From contig NZ_CP099397.1 in the NCBI RefSeq assembly GCF_021495345.1, forward strand, positions 1,302,001 through 1,366,000: a stretch of DNA of 64,000 nt, in the 5' to 3' direction. The stretch comes from Pseudomonas hydrolytica. Lineage in GTDB: Bacteria; Pseudomonadota; Gammaproteobacteria; Pseudomonadales; Pseudomonadaceae. The first letter of the stretch is position 1, and every line of letters begins with the position of its first letter. The notes below the pieces were generated by a model. It did not search any database. It was not told where the DNA came from and worked only from the letters and a program-made list of their open reading frames with translations. Shown in pieces: positions 36,944-46,541 of the stretch. A program made the position numbers and the translations under genes.

Positions 36944-39900
36944 TCAGTGAACGGGCACGGCCTGCGCCTGCGGCTCGGCATCCGGCTTGGCCAGCAGGCT
37001 GTAGACGCAGGGCAGGACGAACAGGGTGAACAGCGTGCCGACGCTCATGCCGGTGGCGATCACCAGGCCGATGTCGAAGCGGCTCACCGCACCGGCGCCG
37101 CTGGCGAGGATCAGCGGCACCATGCCGAACACCATCGCCGCGGTAGTCATCAGCACCGGGCGCAGGCGAATGGCCGCCGCTTCCTCGATGGCCTCGCGCA
37201 GCGGCAGGCCCTTCTCGTGGCGCAGCTGGTTGGCGAACTCGACGATGAGGATGCCGTGCTTGCTGATCAGGCCGATCAGCGTCACCAGGCCCACCTGGGT
37301 GTAGATGTTCATGGTGGAGAAACCGAGGAAGATCGGGATCAGCGCGCCGCAGATCGACAGCGGCACGGTGACCAGGATCACCAGCGGGTCGCGGAAGCTC
37401 TCGAACTGCGCGGCCAGCACCAGGAAGATGATCGCCAGGGCCAGGGCGAAGGTGACGAACAGCGCGCTGCCTTCCTGGATGTACTGCCGCGAGGCACCGG
37501 CGTAGTCGAAGCTGTAGCCGCGCGGCGCTTCCTCGCGGGCGATGGCGGTGATGGTGTCGATCGCCTCGCCCTGGCTGACGATGGGCACGCCTTCGATGAT
37601 CGCCGAGTTGAGCTGCTGGAACTGCTTGAGCTTGGTCGGTCGGGCGCGGTCGCTGAGGCTGATCAGGGTGCCCAGCGGCACCATGGCGCCGCTCTCGCTG
37701 CGCACGTGGTAGTTGTCCAGCCAGCCCGGATTGTCGCGGTAGGCGCGCTCGACCTGGGCGATCACCTTGTAGCTGCGCCCGTCGATGGTGAAGCGGTTGA
37801 TCTCGCCCTCACCGAGCAGGCTGACCAGGGTGGCGCCCAGGTCTTCCATGGACACGCCCATCTGTGCGGCCTTGGCGCGGTCGATGTCGACCACGATTTC
37901 CGGCTTGTCGAAGGCCAGGTCGATATTGAGGAAGGCGAACTTGCCCGACTCCAGCGCGCGCGCCTTGACCCGTTCGGCCACCTGCAGCAGCGACTCGTAG
38001 TCGTTCGGCGTGTTGACCACGAACTGGAACGGCAGGCCCTCGCCGGTGCCGGGCAGGGACGGCAGGTTGAAGCCGAAGATCTGCAGGCCGGGGATGTGGT
38101 TGAGCCGCGCCTGCACCTCCGGAAGGATCTCCATCTGCGTGCGTTCGCGGTCGTTCCACGGCGTCAGCAGAAAGCCGCCGATGCCCGACTGCACGCCATC
38201 GAAACCATTGATCTGGAACGAGGAGTAGTACTCGGGGAAGCTCTTGAAGATCTCCACGAACTGGTCGGTGTAGGCGTTGACGTAGTCGAGGTTGGTCGGC
38301 TGCGGCGCGTTGGCGAAGAGGAACACCACGCCCTGGTCTTCCTCGGGCGCCAGCTCGCTCTCGGTGAAGCTGAGCAGCACCGGGATCAGCGCCATGACGA
38401 TCACGCCGAACACCACCACCACCGGGCGGGTGTTGAGGGTGCCGTGGAGCATCTTCTGGTAACGCTGCTTGAGCCGGTCGAAGATCATGTCCAGGCGATG
38501 GGCCAGCCCCGAGGGGTTCTCGTCGTGACGCAGCAGCTTGGCGCACATCATCGGCGACAGGGTCAACGCGACGATGCCGGAGATGATCACCGCGCCGGCC
38601 AGGGTCAGGGCGAACTCCTTGAACAGCGCGCCAGTCAGGCCTTCGAGGAAGCCGATGGGGGCGTACACCGCAGCCAGGGTGATGGTCATCGACACCACCG
38701 GCACGGCGATTTCGCGCGCACCCTCGATGGCCGCGTCGAATGGCGTCTTGCCCTCCTCGATATGGCGGTGGATGTTCTCAACCACGACGATGGCATCGTC
38801 CACCACCAGGCCGATGGCCAGCACCATGGCCAAGAGGGTAAGGAGATTTATTGAGTACCCCATCAGCTGCATAAAGAACAGCACGCCGATCATCGACAGC
38901 GGGATGGTGATCACCGGGATCAGTACCGAGCGGAATGCACCGAGGAACAGGAACACCACGACGATGACGATCAGCACCGCCTCGACCAGGGTCTTGACCA
39001 CCTCGTCGATGGACGCCTGGATGAACAGGGTGGCGTCGTAGGCGATGGCCACCTTGAGGTTCGGCGGCAGCTGAGCCTCCAGTTCAGGAAGGATGCCGCG
39101 CACTTCCTTGATCACGTCCAGCGGGTTGGCGCTCGGCGTGCCCTTGATGGCGATGTACACCGAGGGAATGCCGTCGAACGAGCTGATCGAGTCGTAGTTT
39201 TCCGCGCCCATTTCCACTCGGGCGATGTCGCGCACCAGCACGCGGGTGTCCCCCAGCGTCTTCACCGGAATGGCGCCGAAGGCCTCGGCGGACTTCAGGT
39301 CGGTGCTGGCGTTGATGCTGGTGACCACATACTGGCCCTTCACCTCGCCGGCGGCGGAGAGGAAGTTGTACTTGCGCACCGCGCTGTTGAGGTCGCCGGC
39401 GGTGATGCCGTAGGCGGCCATCTTCACCGGGTCCAGCCACAGGCGCATGGCGAACACCTGGTTGCCGAGGATCTGCGCCTCGGCCATGCCGGGCAGGGTG
39501 GCCAGCTTGGGCTGGATCACGCGCGACAGGTAGTCGGTGATCTGCGGGTTGGACAGCTCGTCGCTGTAAAAACTGACGTACATCAGCGCCGAGGCGTCGG
39601 CCGCTTCCTTGGACAGCACCGGGTCCTCGGCGTCCTGCGGCAGCTGGTTCTTCACCTCATTGGCCTTGGCCAGCAGCTCGGTGAACAGGCGGTCGGTGTC
39701 GGCGCCGATATGGGCATAGATGGAAATGGTCGACAGGTTCTGCTGGCTCGACGAGGTCATGTAGTCGATGCCTTCGGCACTGGCCAGGCTCTGCTGCAGC
39801 GGCTGGGTGATATAGCCCTGGATGGTCTCGGCATTGGCCCCGGGGTAGGCGGTGGTGACCGTGATCAGGGCGTTCTCCATCTGCGGATACTGGCGGATGC

Positions 39901-39997
39901 TCAGCTTGCTGAAGGCCTGAAAGCCGAGCAGGACGATCAGCAGGCTGACCACGGTGGCCAGCACCGGGCGGCGGATGAAAGGATCGGTAAAAGCCAT
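36944..39997 (-). CDS. RND multidrug efflux permease (HAE1 type)
   Basis: This 1017-residue inner-membrane proton antiporter starts 'FIRRPVLATVVSLLIVLLGF' and contains the HAE1 features 'SIRQYPQMENALITVTTAYP' and 'GANAETIQGYITQPLQQSL'. The helix-4 relay 'VLAIGLVVDDAIVVVENIHR' has two adjacent Asp, as in AcrB-type drug pumps and unlike the czcA gene at 8351. Large periplasmic loops and 12 membrane helices are expected. It resembles MexI/MexF-like pumps. It is the second gene after the membrane-fusion protein at 40199. No outer-membrane factor gene is present, so it probably recruits an OprM/TolC-type channel encoded elsewhere. Confidence 0.92.
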   Translation of the reverse strand: MAFTDPFIRRPVLATVVSLLIVLLGFQAFSKLSIRQYPQMENALITVTTAYPGANAETIQGYITQPLQQSLASAEGIDYMTSSSQQNLSTISIYAHIGADTDRLFTELLAKANEVKNQLPQDAEDPVLSKEAADASALMYVSFYSDELSNPQITDYLSRVIQPKLATLPGMAEAQILGNQVFAMRLWLDPVKMAAYGITAGDLNSAVRKYNFLSAAGEVKGQYVVTSINASTDLKSAEAFGAIPVKTLGDTRVLVRDIARVEMGAENYDSISSFDGIPSVYIAIKGTPSANPLDVIKEVRGILPELEAQLPPNLKVAIAYDATLFIQASIDEVVKTLVEAVLIVIVVVFLFLGAFRSVLIPVITIPLSMIGVLFFMQLMGYSINLLTLLAMVLAIGLVVDDAIVVVENIHRHIEEGKTPFDAAIEGAREIAVPVVSMTITLAAVYAPIGFLEGLTGALFKEFALTLAGAVIISGIVALTLSPMMCAKLLRHDENPSGLAHRLDMIFDRLKQRYQKMLHGTLNTRPVVVVFGVIVMALIPVLLSFTESELAPEEDQGVVFLFANAPQPTNLDYVNAYTDQFVEIFKSFPEYYSSFQINGFDGVQSGIGGFLLTPWNDRERTQMEILPEVQARLNHIPGLQIFGFNLPSLPGTGEGLPFQFVVNTPNDYESLLQVAERVKARALESGKFAFLNIDLAFDKPEIVVDIDRAKAAQMGVSMEDLGATLVSLLGEGEINRFTIDGRSYKVIAQVERAYRDNPGWLDNYHVRSESGAMVPLGTLISLSDRARPTKLKQFQQLNSAIIEGVPIVSQGEAIDTITAIAREEAPRGYSFDYAGASRQYIQEGSALFVTFALALAIIFLVLAAQFESFRDPLVILVTVPLSICGALIPIFLGFSTMNIYTQVGLVTLIGLISKHGILIVEFANQLRHEKGLPLREAIEEAAAIRLRPVLMTTAAMVFGMVPLILASGAGAVSRFDIGLVIATGMSVGTLFTLFVLPCVYSLLAKPDAEPQAQAVPVH

Positions 39998-40198
39998 AAG
40001 GATTTCCTTGGCCGCCCTGCGGCGGCCTGTCTATCAGCAGTTGCGCGCGTTCTACTGCCTCTCCCGTTCATGGGAGGGGCCGGGGAAAGGGCGGAGTCAG
40101 CGTGCCCGTTTTCCCTCTCCTGGCCTCACCCCGAAGGGGCGAGGACTGTTTGCATTCGGCGCAGGCTTAATTGAACAGCATGACAAATTGCAGCGAAG

Positions 40199-41344
40199 TT
40201 ACTGCGTGGTGGCGGCAGCCTGGATCGCCAGCGCCGGATCCTCGACCACCTCGACATGGGCGCCGTTGTCCAGCTTGAGCTGGCCGGAGGTAACCACCTG
40301 CTCGCCGGCCTGCAGGCCCTTGACGATCACCACGCGCCCGGCACGCCGTTCGCCGGTCTCGACGAAGCGCCGCTCGACCGTCAGCTGCGTCTTGCCGCCT
40401 TCGTCCTTGACCGGTTGGCCATCCTCGCCGCGCTTCTCGTCGATGACGTACACCGAGTTGCCATAGAGGGTGTAGGTGATGGCGGTTTCCGGCACCACGA
40501 TCTTCGCCTCGTCATCGGGCAGCAGCACCTCGAGGTTGGCGAACATGCCCGGCAGCAGCTTCTCGTCCGGGTTGCTCAGGGTGGCGCGCACCTGCAGGTT
40601 GCGGGTCTCGTTCTCCACCTTGGGGTTGATCGCGGCGATCTGCCCTTCGAAGGTCTCGCCCGGATAGGCCGCCACGCCCACCAGCACGCGCTGCCCCACC
40701 TGCAGCTGCGGTGCGCGCTGCTCGGGCAGGAAGAAGTCGACGTGCAGGCGCGACAGATCCTGCAGGGTGGCGATGGCGGCGCCCGGCGAGAGGTAGTCGC
40801 CGGTGTCCACCTGGCGGATGCCGATGGTACCGGCGAAGGGCGCGAGCACGCGTTTCTTGTCCAACTGCGCCTTGAGCTGGGAGACCGTGGCCTCGGCCTT
40901 GAGCAGCTCGGCGTTGAGGCGGTCGAACTCGCTCTTGGAGATGTTCTGCCGGCTCACCAGGCTGCGCCCGCGCTCGAACTCGACCCGCGCCAGGCTGCGC
41001 ACCGCCTCGGCGGTGGCCAGGTTGGCGCGTTCCACTTCGCTGTCGAGCTGGATCAGCGGCTGGCCGAGCGTGACCTTCTGCCCGGACTCGAACAGCACCG
41101 CACTGACGATGCCGTCCACTTCGGCAGCCAGGTCCACACCCTGGAACGCCTTGAGCGTGCCGATGGCTGGCAGGCGGCCCTGCCAGGGCTGCTCTTCGGC
41201 CAGGGCGGCGGAAACGCTGATGGCCGGCTGCGGCGCCGAGAACATCTGGATCTGCTGATAGATGGAGAAGCCTTTGTAGGCGGCGAGGGCGAGTACCACG
41301 ACGAGTACGACGCCGAGCATGATGAGCATGCGGCGGAGCAACAT
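40199..41344 (-). CDS. RND efflux periplasmic adaptor (membrane-fusion protein)
   Basis: This 381-residue adaptor has an N-terminal membrane anchor (LIMLGVVLVVVLALAAYKGF). Its lipoyl halves are 'GVDLAAEVDGIVSAVLFESG' and 'VLAPFAGTIGIRQVDTGDYL', around a short coiled coil (about 100-165). A beta-barrel and membrane-proximal domain follow ('GMFANLEVLLPDDEAKIVVP'). There is no lipobox Cys, so it is anchored by the N-terminal helix. The RND permease follows after 201 bases. A chemoreceptor gene lies upstream on the same strand. The substrate is unknown. Confidence 0.9.
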   Translation of the reverse strand: MLLRRMLIMLGVVLVVVLALAAYKGFSIYQQIQMFSAPQPAISVSAALAEEQPWQGRLPAIGTLKAFQGVDLAAEVDGIVSAVLFESGQKVTLGQPLIQLDSEVERANLATAEAVRSLARVEFERGRSLVSRQNISKSEFDRLNAELLKAEATVSQLKAQLDKKRVLAPFAGTIGIRQVDTGDYLSPGAAIATLQDLSRLHVDFFLPEQRAPQLQVGQRVLVGVAAYPGETFEGQIAAINPKVENETRNLQVRATLSNPDEKLLPGMFANLEVLLPDDEAKIVVPETAITYTLYGNSVYVIDEKRGEDGQPVKDEGGKTQLTVERRFVETGERRAGRVVIVKGLQAGEQVVTSGQLKLDNGAHVEVVEDPALAIQAAATTQ

Positions 41345-41486
41345 ATTCCGTTTCCTTGGCGAGCAGGGTAGGGCCTGGGAATAGGCAAGATAGGCACCTT
41401 AGTGCCAGAGCGGGACGCTGTCAAAGCGCCGTTTTATCGGTGATTGCACCGTGCTGGCACTTCCCTGTGCCGGTGTTCTGCCGGGG

Positions 41487-43109
41487 TCAGGAGCCCAGGC
41501 GGCGGGTCACTTCACCGAGCTGGCCGGACAGGTCGCGCAGGTTGTGGCTGGCGATCTGGGTACGCTCGACGTTTTCCTGGTTGGCGCTGGCGATGGCGGT
41601 CAGTTCGGTGAGGTTGCGCGAGATGTCCTCGGCCACCGAGGTTTGCTCTTCGGCTGCCGTGGCGATCTGCCGGTTCATGTCGCGGATCGCCTCCACCGCA
41701 CCGGTGATGCGTTGCAGCATGGCGCCGGCCTCGGTGACCTGGGTCACCCCCTGCTCGCTGCGCTGCTGGCCGCTCTCGATGGCGCGCACGGCGTTCAGCG
41801 CGCCGCTCTGCACGGTATCGATGATCTGGTTGATCTCGGCGGTGGACTCGGCGGTGCGCTGCGCCAGGGTGCGCACCTCGTCGGCCACCACGGCGAAGCC
41901 GCGGCCCTGTTCGCCGGCCCGCGCCGCTTCGATGGCGGCATTGAGCGCCAGCAGGTTGGTCTGCTCGGCGATGCCGCGGATCACTTCCAGCACCTTGCCG
42001 ATGCGCCCGCTGTCGCTTTCCAGACGGCGGATCACCTCGGCTGTGTTGGCGATCTCGCCGCGTATGTCGGTGATTGTGGCGATGGTCGACTGCATCACCT
42101 TGCCGCCCTGGCGTGCCGAGTCGTCGGCATCGTCCGCGGCATGCGCCGCCTCGGCGGCGTGGCGCGCCACCTCCTGGGCGGTGGCGGACATCTCGTGCAT
42201 GGCGGTGGCGACCTGATCGGTGCGCTCGAACTGCTCGCTGACGCCTTCGGTCATGCGCGAGGCGATGGCGTTGAGCTCGCCGCTGGCATTGTCGAGGTTG
42301 CGCGTGCTGTGGTGCAGGCGCTCGGTGGTGCTGGCGAGGAAATCGCGCAGGGTATTGGCGGCGCGCGCCAGCAGGCCCAGCTCATCCTGGCGGGTGCTGT
42401 CCACGCGCTGGCCGAACTGGCCATGGCTGAGCTGATCGACATGGCCGATCAGATGGCGGATGGGAATGATCAGGTTGCGGTTGACCAGCCACAGGCTGAA
42501 CACGGCGATGACCAGCGCGGCGGCAAGCATCAGCAGGGTGCCGGCGAGAATGGTGCGCTCGGCGCTGGCATTGATCTGCTCGGCCTGGCTCAGGCTGTTC
42601 TGCCGCAGCTGTTCGACCAGCGCGCTCATCTGCTCGCTGGTGGCGCGGTCGATACCGCGCACGGCCTCGTCACCGGCCTTGGGATCGGCCCCGGCGGCGA
42701 CGAAGGCGTCGCGCCCCTTGCGATAGTTGCCGCCGAGCGCCTGGTGCTCGCTGCGCAAGCGCTCGACCTGCGTTCTGAGCGTCGGGTCGGCCGCGGCTAC
42801 CTGCGTCAGTTGGCCGAGAATGTCCTGCACCTTGCGCTCCTGCGCCTCGAACTGGCCCCAGTAACGTTGCAGGTTGGCGCTGTCCTGGCCGCGCAGCAGC
42901 ACGTTCTTCCATTCCTGTACCTGAATCTTGAATTCGACGTTGGCGGCGTCGATCAGGCGTGAGGACTCCAGCGGACCGTCGAGCAGGCCGCGGTAGGACT
43001 GGATGCCGCCGGAGAGAAAGCTGAAGCAGGCCAGGGCGGTGATCAGGATCAGCGCCAGGCTGCCACCGAGCAGGGCGAGAATCTGCGCGCGCAGGGATTT
43101 TTGGAACAT
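41487..43109 (-). CDS. Methyl-accepting chemotaxis protein
   Basis: This 540-residue transmembrane chemoreceptor has a first membrane helix at about residues 11-33 ([20 protein letters not shown]). A periplasmic four-helix-bundle-like sensor spans about 35-190, and a second membrane helix about 192-212. A HAMP domain follows ('[20 protein letters not shown]'). The cytoplasmic signalling domain has the conserved hairpin tip '[20 protein letters not shown]' and [20 protein letters not shown]. There is no C-terminal CheR-binding pentapeptide (it ends EVTRRLGS). The ligand is unknown. It lies 142 bases upstream of the RND adaptor gene. Confidence 0.92.
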   Translation of the reverse strand: MFQKSLRAQILALLGGSLALILITALACFSFLSGGIQSYRGLLDGPLESSRLIDAANVEFKIQVQEWKNVLLRGQDSANLQRYWGQFEAQERKVQDILGQLTQVAAADPTLRTQVERLRSEHQALGGNYRKGRDAFVAAGADPKAGDEAVRGIDRATSEQMSALVEQLRQNSLSQAEQINASAERTILAGTLLMLAAALVIAVFSLWLVNRNLIIPIRHLIGHVDQLSHGQFGQRVDSTRQDELGLLARAANTLRDFLASTTERLHHSTRNLDNASGELNAIASRMTEGVSEQFERTDQVATAMHEMSATAQEVARHAAEAAHAADDADDSARQGGKVMQSTIATITDIRGEIANTAEVIRRLESDSGRIGKVLEVIRGIAEQTNLLALNAAIEAARAGEQGRGFAVVADEVRTLAQRTAESTAEINQIIDTVQSGALNAVRAIESGQQRSEQGVTQVTEAGAMLQRITGAVEAIRDMNRQIATAAEEQTSVAEDISRNLTELTAIASANQENVERTQIASHNLRDLSGQLGEVTRRLGS

Positions 43110-43420
43110 GGGTCACGCCTCGGAGATGGGGTGGTGGGGCTTGCCAGTCTGACGGCCGTGGATGTCAGTTCAGCGGATGTCCCTATCGTCCGGCGCCACG
43201 CCAGCCTGGAAGCTGGCCTACACAGTATAGGCGGGCAAAAAGAGTGATGGCACTTTGCTCTGAAAATCTGCCCCCACCTGCACGCCCAGCCTCGCGTAGG
43301 CTGCGCCACGCGCACCAGGGACCGGGCAGTGCTACCAAGCAGGCCGTTGGCTGGCGCGCAATTTCCAGCAGACGGTTCACCAGGCCGCCGCCTCTCCCAT
43401 CGCAAGAGAGACGGCGTGAT
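43110..43420. other. Intergenic region without a gene
   Basis: These 311 bases lie between the chemoreceptor and tctA. They hold a diverged REP-like element (GTAGGCTGCGCCACGCGCACC, 43296-43316) and an imperfect hairpin near 43383-43415 that could end the tctA transcript. I see no promising open frame. Confidence 0.5.
43296..43316. repeat. REP-like palindrome, diverged copy
   Basis: GTAGGCTGCGCCACGCGCACC differs from copy 2 at three positions (GTAGGGTGCGCCGTGCGCACC). Confidence 0.5.
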
Positions 43421-44941
43421 TCAGGTGCGCAGGATCTCGTTGATCGCGCTGGGTCTGGGGCGCAGGGCGCTGAACACCTGCCACAGCACGAAGGCCAGGG
43501 CCAGGCCGAGGAAACTGCCGGCGATGGGGTTGGTGACGAAGTCCATGAAGTCGTTGTCCGACAGCATCAGCCCGCGGCGCAGGTTGGTCTCGGCCATCGG
43601 CCCGAGGATGAAGCCGATGATGAAGGGCGCCGCCGGCATGCCGGCCTTGACGAAGCCGTAGCCGAGCAGGCCGAACAGCAGGATCGACCAGACGTCGAAC
43701 AGGCGGCTGGACAGGCCGAAGGCGCCGACCACGCAGAGCACCAGGATGATCGGCAGCAGGATGTGCTTGGGCACGTCGAGCAGCTTGATGAACAGGCGCA
43801 GGCCGTAGAACTCCATGAACAGCATGATCACCGTGGCCACGATCAGCGCGGCGAAGATGGTGTACACCAGCGGGCCCTGGCTGACGAACAGCAGCGGGCC
43901 GGGCTGGATGCCGTGGATCAGGAAGCCGCCGAGCAGGATCGCGGTGACGGTGTCGCCGGGAATGCCCAGGGTCATCAGCGGCATCATTGCGCCGCCGACG
44001 CCGGCGTTGTTGGCGGTCTCGCTGGCCACCACGCCGCCGATATTGCCCTTGCCGTAGCTGTGCGGATCCTTCGCGCGCTTCTTCGAGATGATGTAGGCCA
44101 GCAGGTTGGAGGTGCCGGCGCCGATGCCCGGCAGGATGCCCACGCCCAGGCCGATCAGCCCGGAGCGCCCGGCATTGGGCAGTTGTTCGCGAAACTCCTT
44201 GAGCGAGAAGCCGAAGCCCTTGATGTGCTTCATGCTCACCGACTTGGCCTTGCCCTGCACGGCATGACGACCGGTTTCGGCCAGCTTGATGATCTCGGCC
44301 ACGGCGAACATGCCGATCATCACGGTGAGCATGGAGAAGCCACCGTTGAGTTCGCTGAAGCCGAAGGTGAAGCGGCGCACGGCCTCCACCGGCGCGATGC
44401 CGACGGTGGACACGGCGATGCCCAGGGCGCCGGCGAACAGCCCCTTGAGCATGGAGCCGGCCGACAGCGTGGCGATCAGGGTCAGGGAAAACACCGCGAT
44501 GGCGAAGTATTCGTGCGGGCCGAAGCTCAGCGCCACCTTGGCCAGCTGCGGTGCGATGAACATCAGCGCCACCACGCTGAAGATGGTGCCGAGAAAGGAG
44601 AACACGATGCCCACGCCCAGCGCCTTGACGCCCTGGCCCTGCTCCATCAGCGGGCCGCCGTCGAACACCGTGGCGATGGATGACGGCGTGCCGGGAATCT
44701 TCAGCAGAATCGCCGAGATCAAGCCGCCGGAGGTGGCGCCGATGAACAGCGCCACCAGCAGCGACAGACCCGCCTGCGGGCCCATGGTGAAGGTCAGCGG
44801 CAGGCACAGGGCCACGGCCATGGTGGCCGAGAGGCCGGGTACCGCGCCGAACACGATGCCCACGGCGACGCCGACGAACATCAGCATCAGGATGTTGAGC
44901 GAGAAGACGGCACCGAAGCCTTGCTGCAGTAATTCGAGCAT
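43421..44941 (-). CDS. tctA: TctA, large permease subunit of a tripartite tricarboxylate-type transporter
   Basis: This 506-residue integral membrane protein has about 11-12 helices. Family signatures are 'VAVGIVFGAVPGLSATMAVA', 'LFIGATSGGLISAILLKIPG' followed by TPSSIATVFDGGPL, and 'VGILPGIGAGTSNLLAYIIS'. TTT systems import carboxylates or sugar acids using a periplasmic receptor and an ion gradient. It is the last gene of the minus-strand operon gudD-tctC-tctB-tctA, so glucarate or galactarate is the expected substrate. The stop is followed by an imperfect hairpin region. Confidence 0.93.
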   Translation of the reverse strand: MLELLQQGFGAVFSLNILMLMFVGVAVGIVFGAVPGLSATMAVALCLPLTFTMGPQAGLSLLVALFIGATSGGLISAILLKIPGTPSSIATVFDGGPLMEQGQGVKALGVGIVFSFLGTIFSVVALMFIAPQLAKVALSFGPHEYFAIAVFSLTLIATLSAGSMLKGLFAGALGIAVSTVGIAPVEAVRRFTFGFSELNGGFSMLTVMIGMFAVAEIIKLAETGRHAVQGKAKSVSMKHIKGFGFSLKEFREQLPNAGRSGLIGLGVGILPGIGAGTSNLLAYIISKKRAKDPHSYGKGNIGGVVASETANNAGVGGAMMPLMTLGIPGDTVTAILLGGFLIHGIQPGPLLFVSQGPLVYTIFAALIVATVIMLFMEFYGLRLFIKLLDVPKHILLPIILVLCVVGAFGLSSRLFDVWSILLFGLLGYGFVKAGMPAAPFIIGFILGPMAETNLRRGLMLSDNDFMDFVTNPIAGSFLGLALAFVLWQVFSALRPRPSAINEILRT

Positions 44942-44950
44942 GGTCGATCC

Positions 44951-45463
44951 TCAGAGGAAGTGGTTCAGCAGGCCGGCGGGCAGCATCAGGTCGAAGGCCT
45001 CGCGGAACAGCAGGAAGATCACCGCCGCGGTGACCAGCGCGATCAGGGCGTAGGTGAGGTGGCTGACCTTGTGACCCACCGGGGTCAGCACGATGAACTG
45101 CAGATACAGATACACCGCGGTCATGATCGGAAAGCCCACCGGGCCCAGCAGCGCCATGTAGCCGAGAATCAGCCCCAGGGTCTTGAGCACGGTCCTGGGC
45201 TCGCTGGTGGCCGGCGGCACCGGGCTGGCAACGCTCCCGCTGGCTGCCGGCGTGCTTGGCGCCGCGTTCCGGGGCTTGTGGCTGAAGGCGCTGAACAGCT
45301 GCATCACCCCCAGTAGCGAGAGGAAGGCGGCAAGCAGCGTGGGCAGCGTGGCGGCGTCGATGCCCGCGTGCCCCGGCAGTCGATAGGCCATCGCCATGTA
45401 GACGATGCCGGCGCTCAGCATGGCGATGCCGATGAGCAGTTCTTTCTTGTTCGCAGTGTTCAT
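44951..45463 (-). CDS. tctB: TctB, small permease subunit of the TTT transporter
   Basis: This 170-residue membrane protein has four predicted helices: 'LLIGIAMLSAGIVYMAMAYR', 'LPTLLAAFLSLLGVMQLFSA', 'LKTLGLILGYMALLGPVGFP', and 'YALIALVTAAVIFLLFREAF'. A Ser/Pro-rich loop (about 65-90) sits in the middle. The ending 'LMLPAGLLNHFL' is typical of TctB. It lies 9 bases upstream of tctA and 66 bases downstream of tctC. Confidence 0.88.
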   Translation of the reverse strand: MNTANKKELLIGIAMLSAGIVYMAMAYRLPGHAGIDAATLPTLLAAFLSLLGVMQLFSAFSHKPRNAAPSTPAASGSVASPVPPATSEPRTVLKTLGLILGYMALLGPVGFPIMTAVYLYLQFIVLTPVGHKVSHLTYALIALVTAAVIFLLFREAFDLMLPAGLLNHFL

Positions 45464-45529
45464 CGCGTACCTCGATGTTCTGAGGTGCAGCGCCGCCAGT
45501 CATCGCGGGCGGCGGCGCTGCGTCAGGGC

Positions 45530-46507
45530 TTACTTGGCCTTGCGCAGCTCATCCTTGAACTGCATGAAGTCGTCGCGGGTCTTGGCCAGGATCGCCCTGG
45601 ACTCTTCGGTGCCATGGAAGGCCACCGGCTGCTTGAACTTCTTCAGGTCCTCGGCGTACTCGGGGATCTCGCTGATCTGCTTCATCAGGTCGGCCATCTT
45701 CTTGACGATGGCCGGGTCGGTGCCTTTCGGGAAGGCGACCACGTAGGGCTTGTCCATGGTGATGTCGAGGCCCTGTTCCTTGAGCGTCGGCACGTCGCCG
45801 AGCATGGCGTTGCGCTCGGCGTTGGGCTGGCCGAGGGCGACCATCTGCCCGCCCTGGACATAATCCTGCACCGAGCCGTAGGTGATGGCGCCCATGTCCA
45901 GACGGCCGCCGAGCATGCCCACGACGCGGTCGGCGACGGTGCCGCCGTCGACCATCTTCAGCTTGATGCCGGTGAGCTTCTCCAGCATCAGGCCCTGCAG
46001 GTGGGAGAAGCTGCCCATCTCGGTGCCGTAGGTGATTCTGCCCGGGTTGGCCTTCGACTTCTCGATCAGGTCCTGCATGCTGGTCACGCCGGACTGCTTG
46101 GAGGCGACGAACACCGTGCTCTTGTCGACGCCGGCGATGCAGGCCACGTCGAAGGTCTCGAAGCTGTCCTCGGTCAGCCCGGCCACCTCGTTGACGATCA
46201 ACTGGCCCGGGTGGGTGAAGAGCAGGGTGTTGCCGTCCGGTGCGGCGCCCTTGACCTGCTCGGCCGCCAGTGTACCGCCGCCGCCGGCGACATTGGTCAC
46301 CACCATGCTCCTGCCGGTGAGCTGGTTGAAGTACTTGGCCATCATGCGCGCGTTGAAGTCGGTGTCGCCGCCGGGGTTGGCGATCACCACCACCTGCACC
46401 GGGCGTGTCGGCCATTTGACCTCGTCGGCGAAGGTGGCGGAATGGGCGAGCAGGGCACCCATGCCGAACAGGGCAGAGAACAGAGAGGCACGGAATGTTT
46501 TTTTCAT
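45530..46507 (-). CDS. tctC: TctC, periplasmic receptor (BUG family) of the TTT transporter
   Basis: This 325-residue binding protein has a signal peptide (MKKTFRASLFSALFGMGALL, then AHSATFADE). The mature start 'VKWPTRPVQVVVIANPGGDT' carries the beta1-alpha1 loop that contacts carboxylates in BUG proteins. Other family features are 'MVVTNVAGGGGTLAAEQVKG' and 'YAEDLKKFKQPVAFHGTEES'. It should capture a sugar diacid for TctAB. The start at 46507 gives the signal peptide; longer frames antisense to gudD are spurious. The gap to gudD is 34 bases. Confidence 0.92.
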   Translation of the reverse strand: MKKTFRASLFSALFGMGALLAHSATFADEVKWPTRPVQVVVIANPGGDTDFNARMMAKYFNQLTGRSMVVTNVAGGGGTLAAEQVKGAAPDGNTLLFTHPGQLIVNEVAGLTEDSFETFDVACIAGVDKSTVFVASKQSGVTSMQDLIEKSKANPGRITYGTEMGSFSHLQGLMLEKLTGIKLKMVDGGTVADRVVGMLGGRLDMGAITYGSVQDYVQGGQMVALGQPNAERNAMLGDVPTLKEQGLDITMDKPYVVAFPKGTDPAIVKKMADLMKQISEIPEYAEDLKKFKQPVAFHGTEESRAILAKTRDDFMQFKDELRKAK

Positions 46508-46541
46508 TGGAATACTCCGGGGTGAATGGCGGCCGCTTGAA

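Noticed and set aside
36851..38854. 667-codon open frame on the plus strand
   Set aside because: Antisense to the RND permease; composition is dominated by His, Gln and Asp, with no motif.
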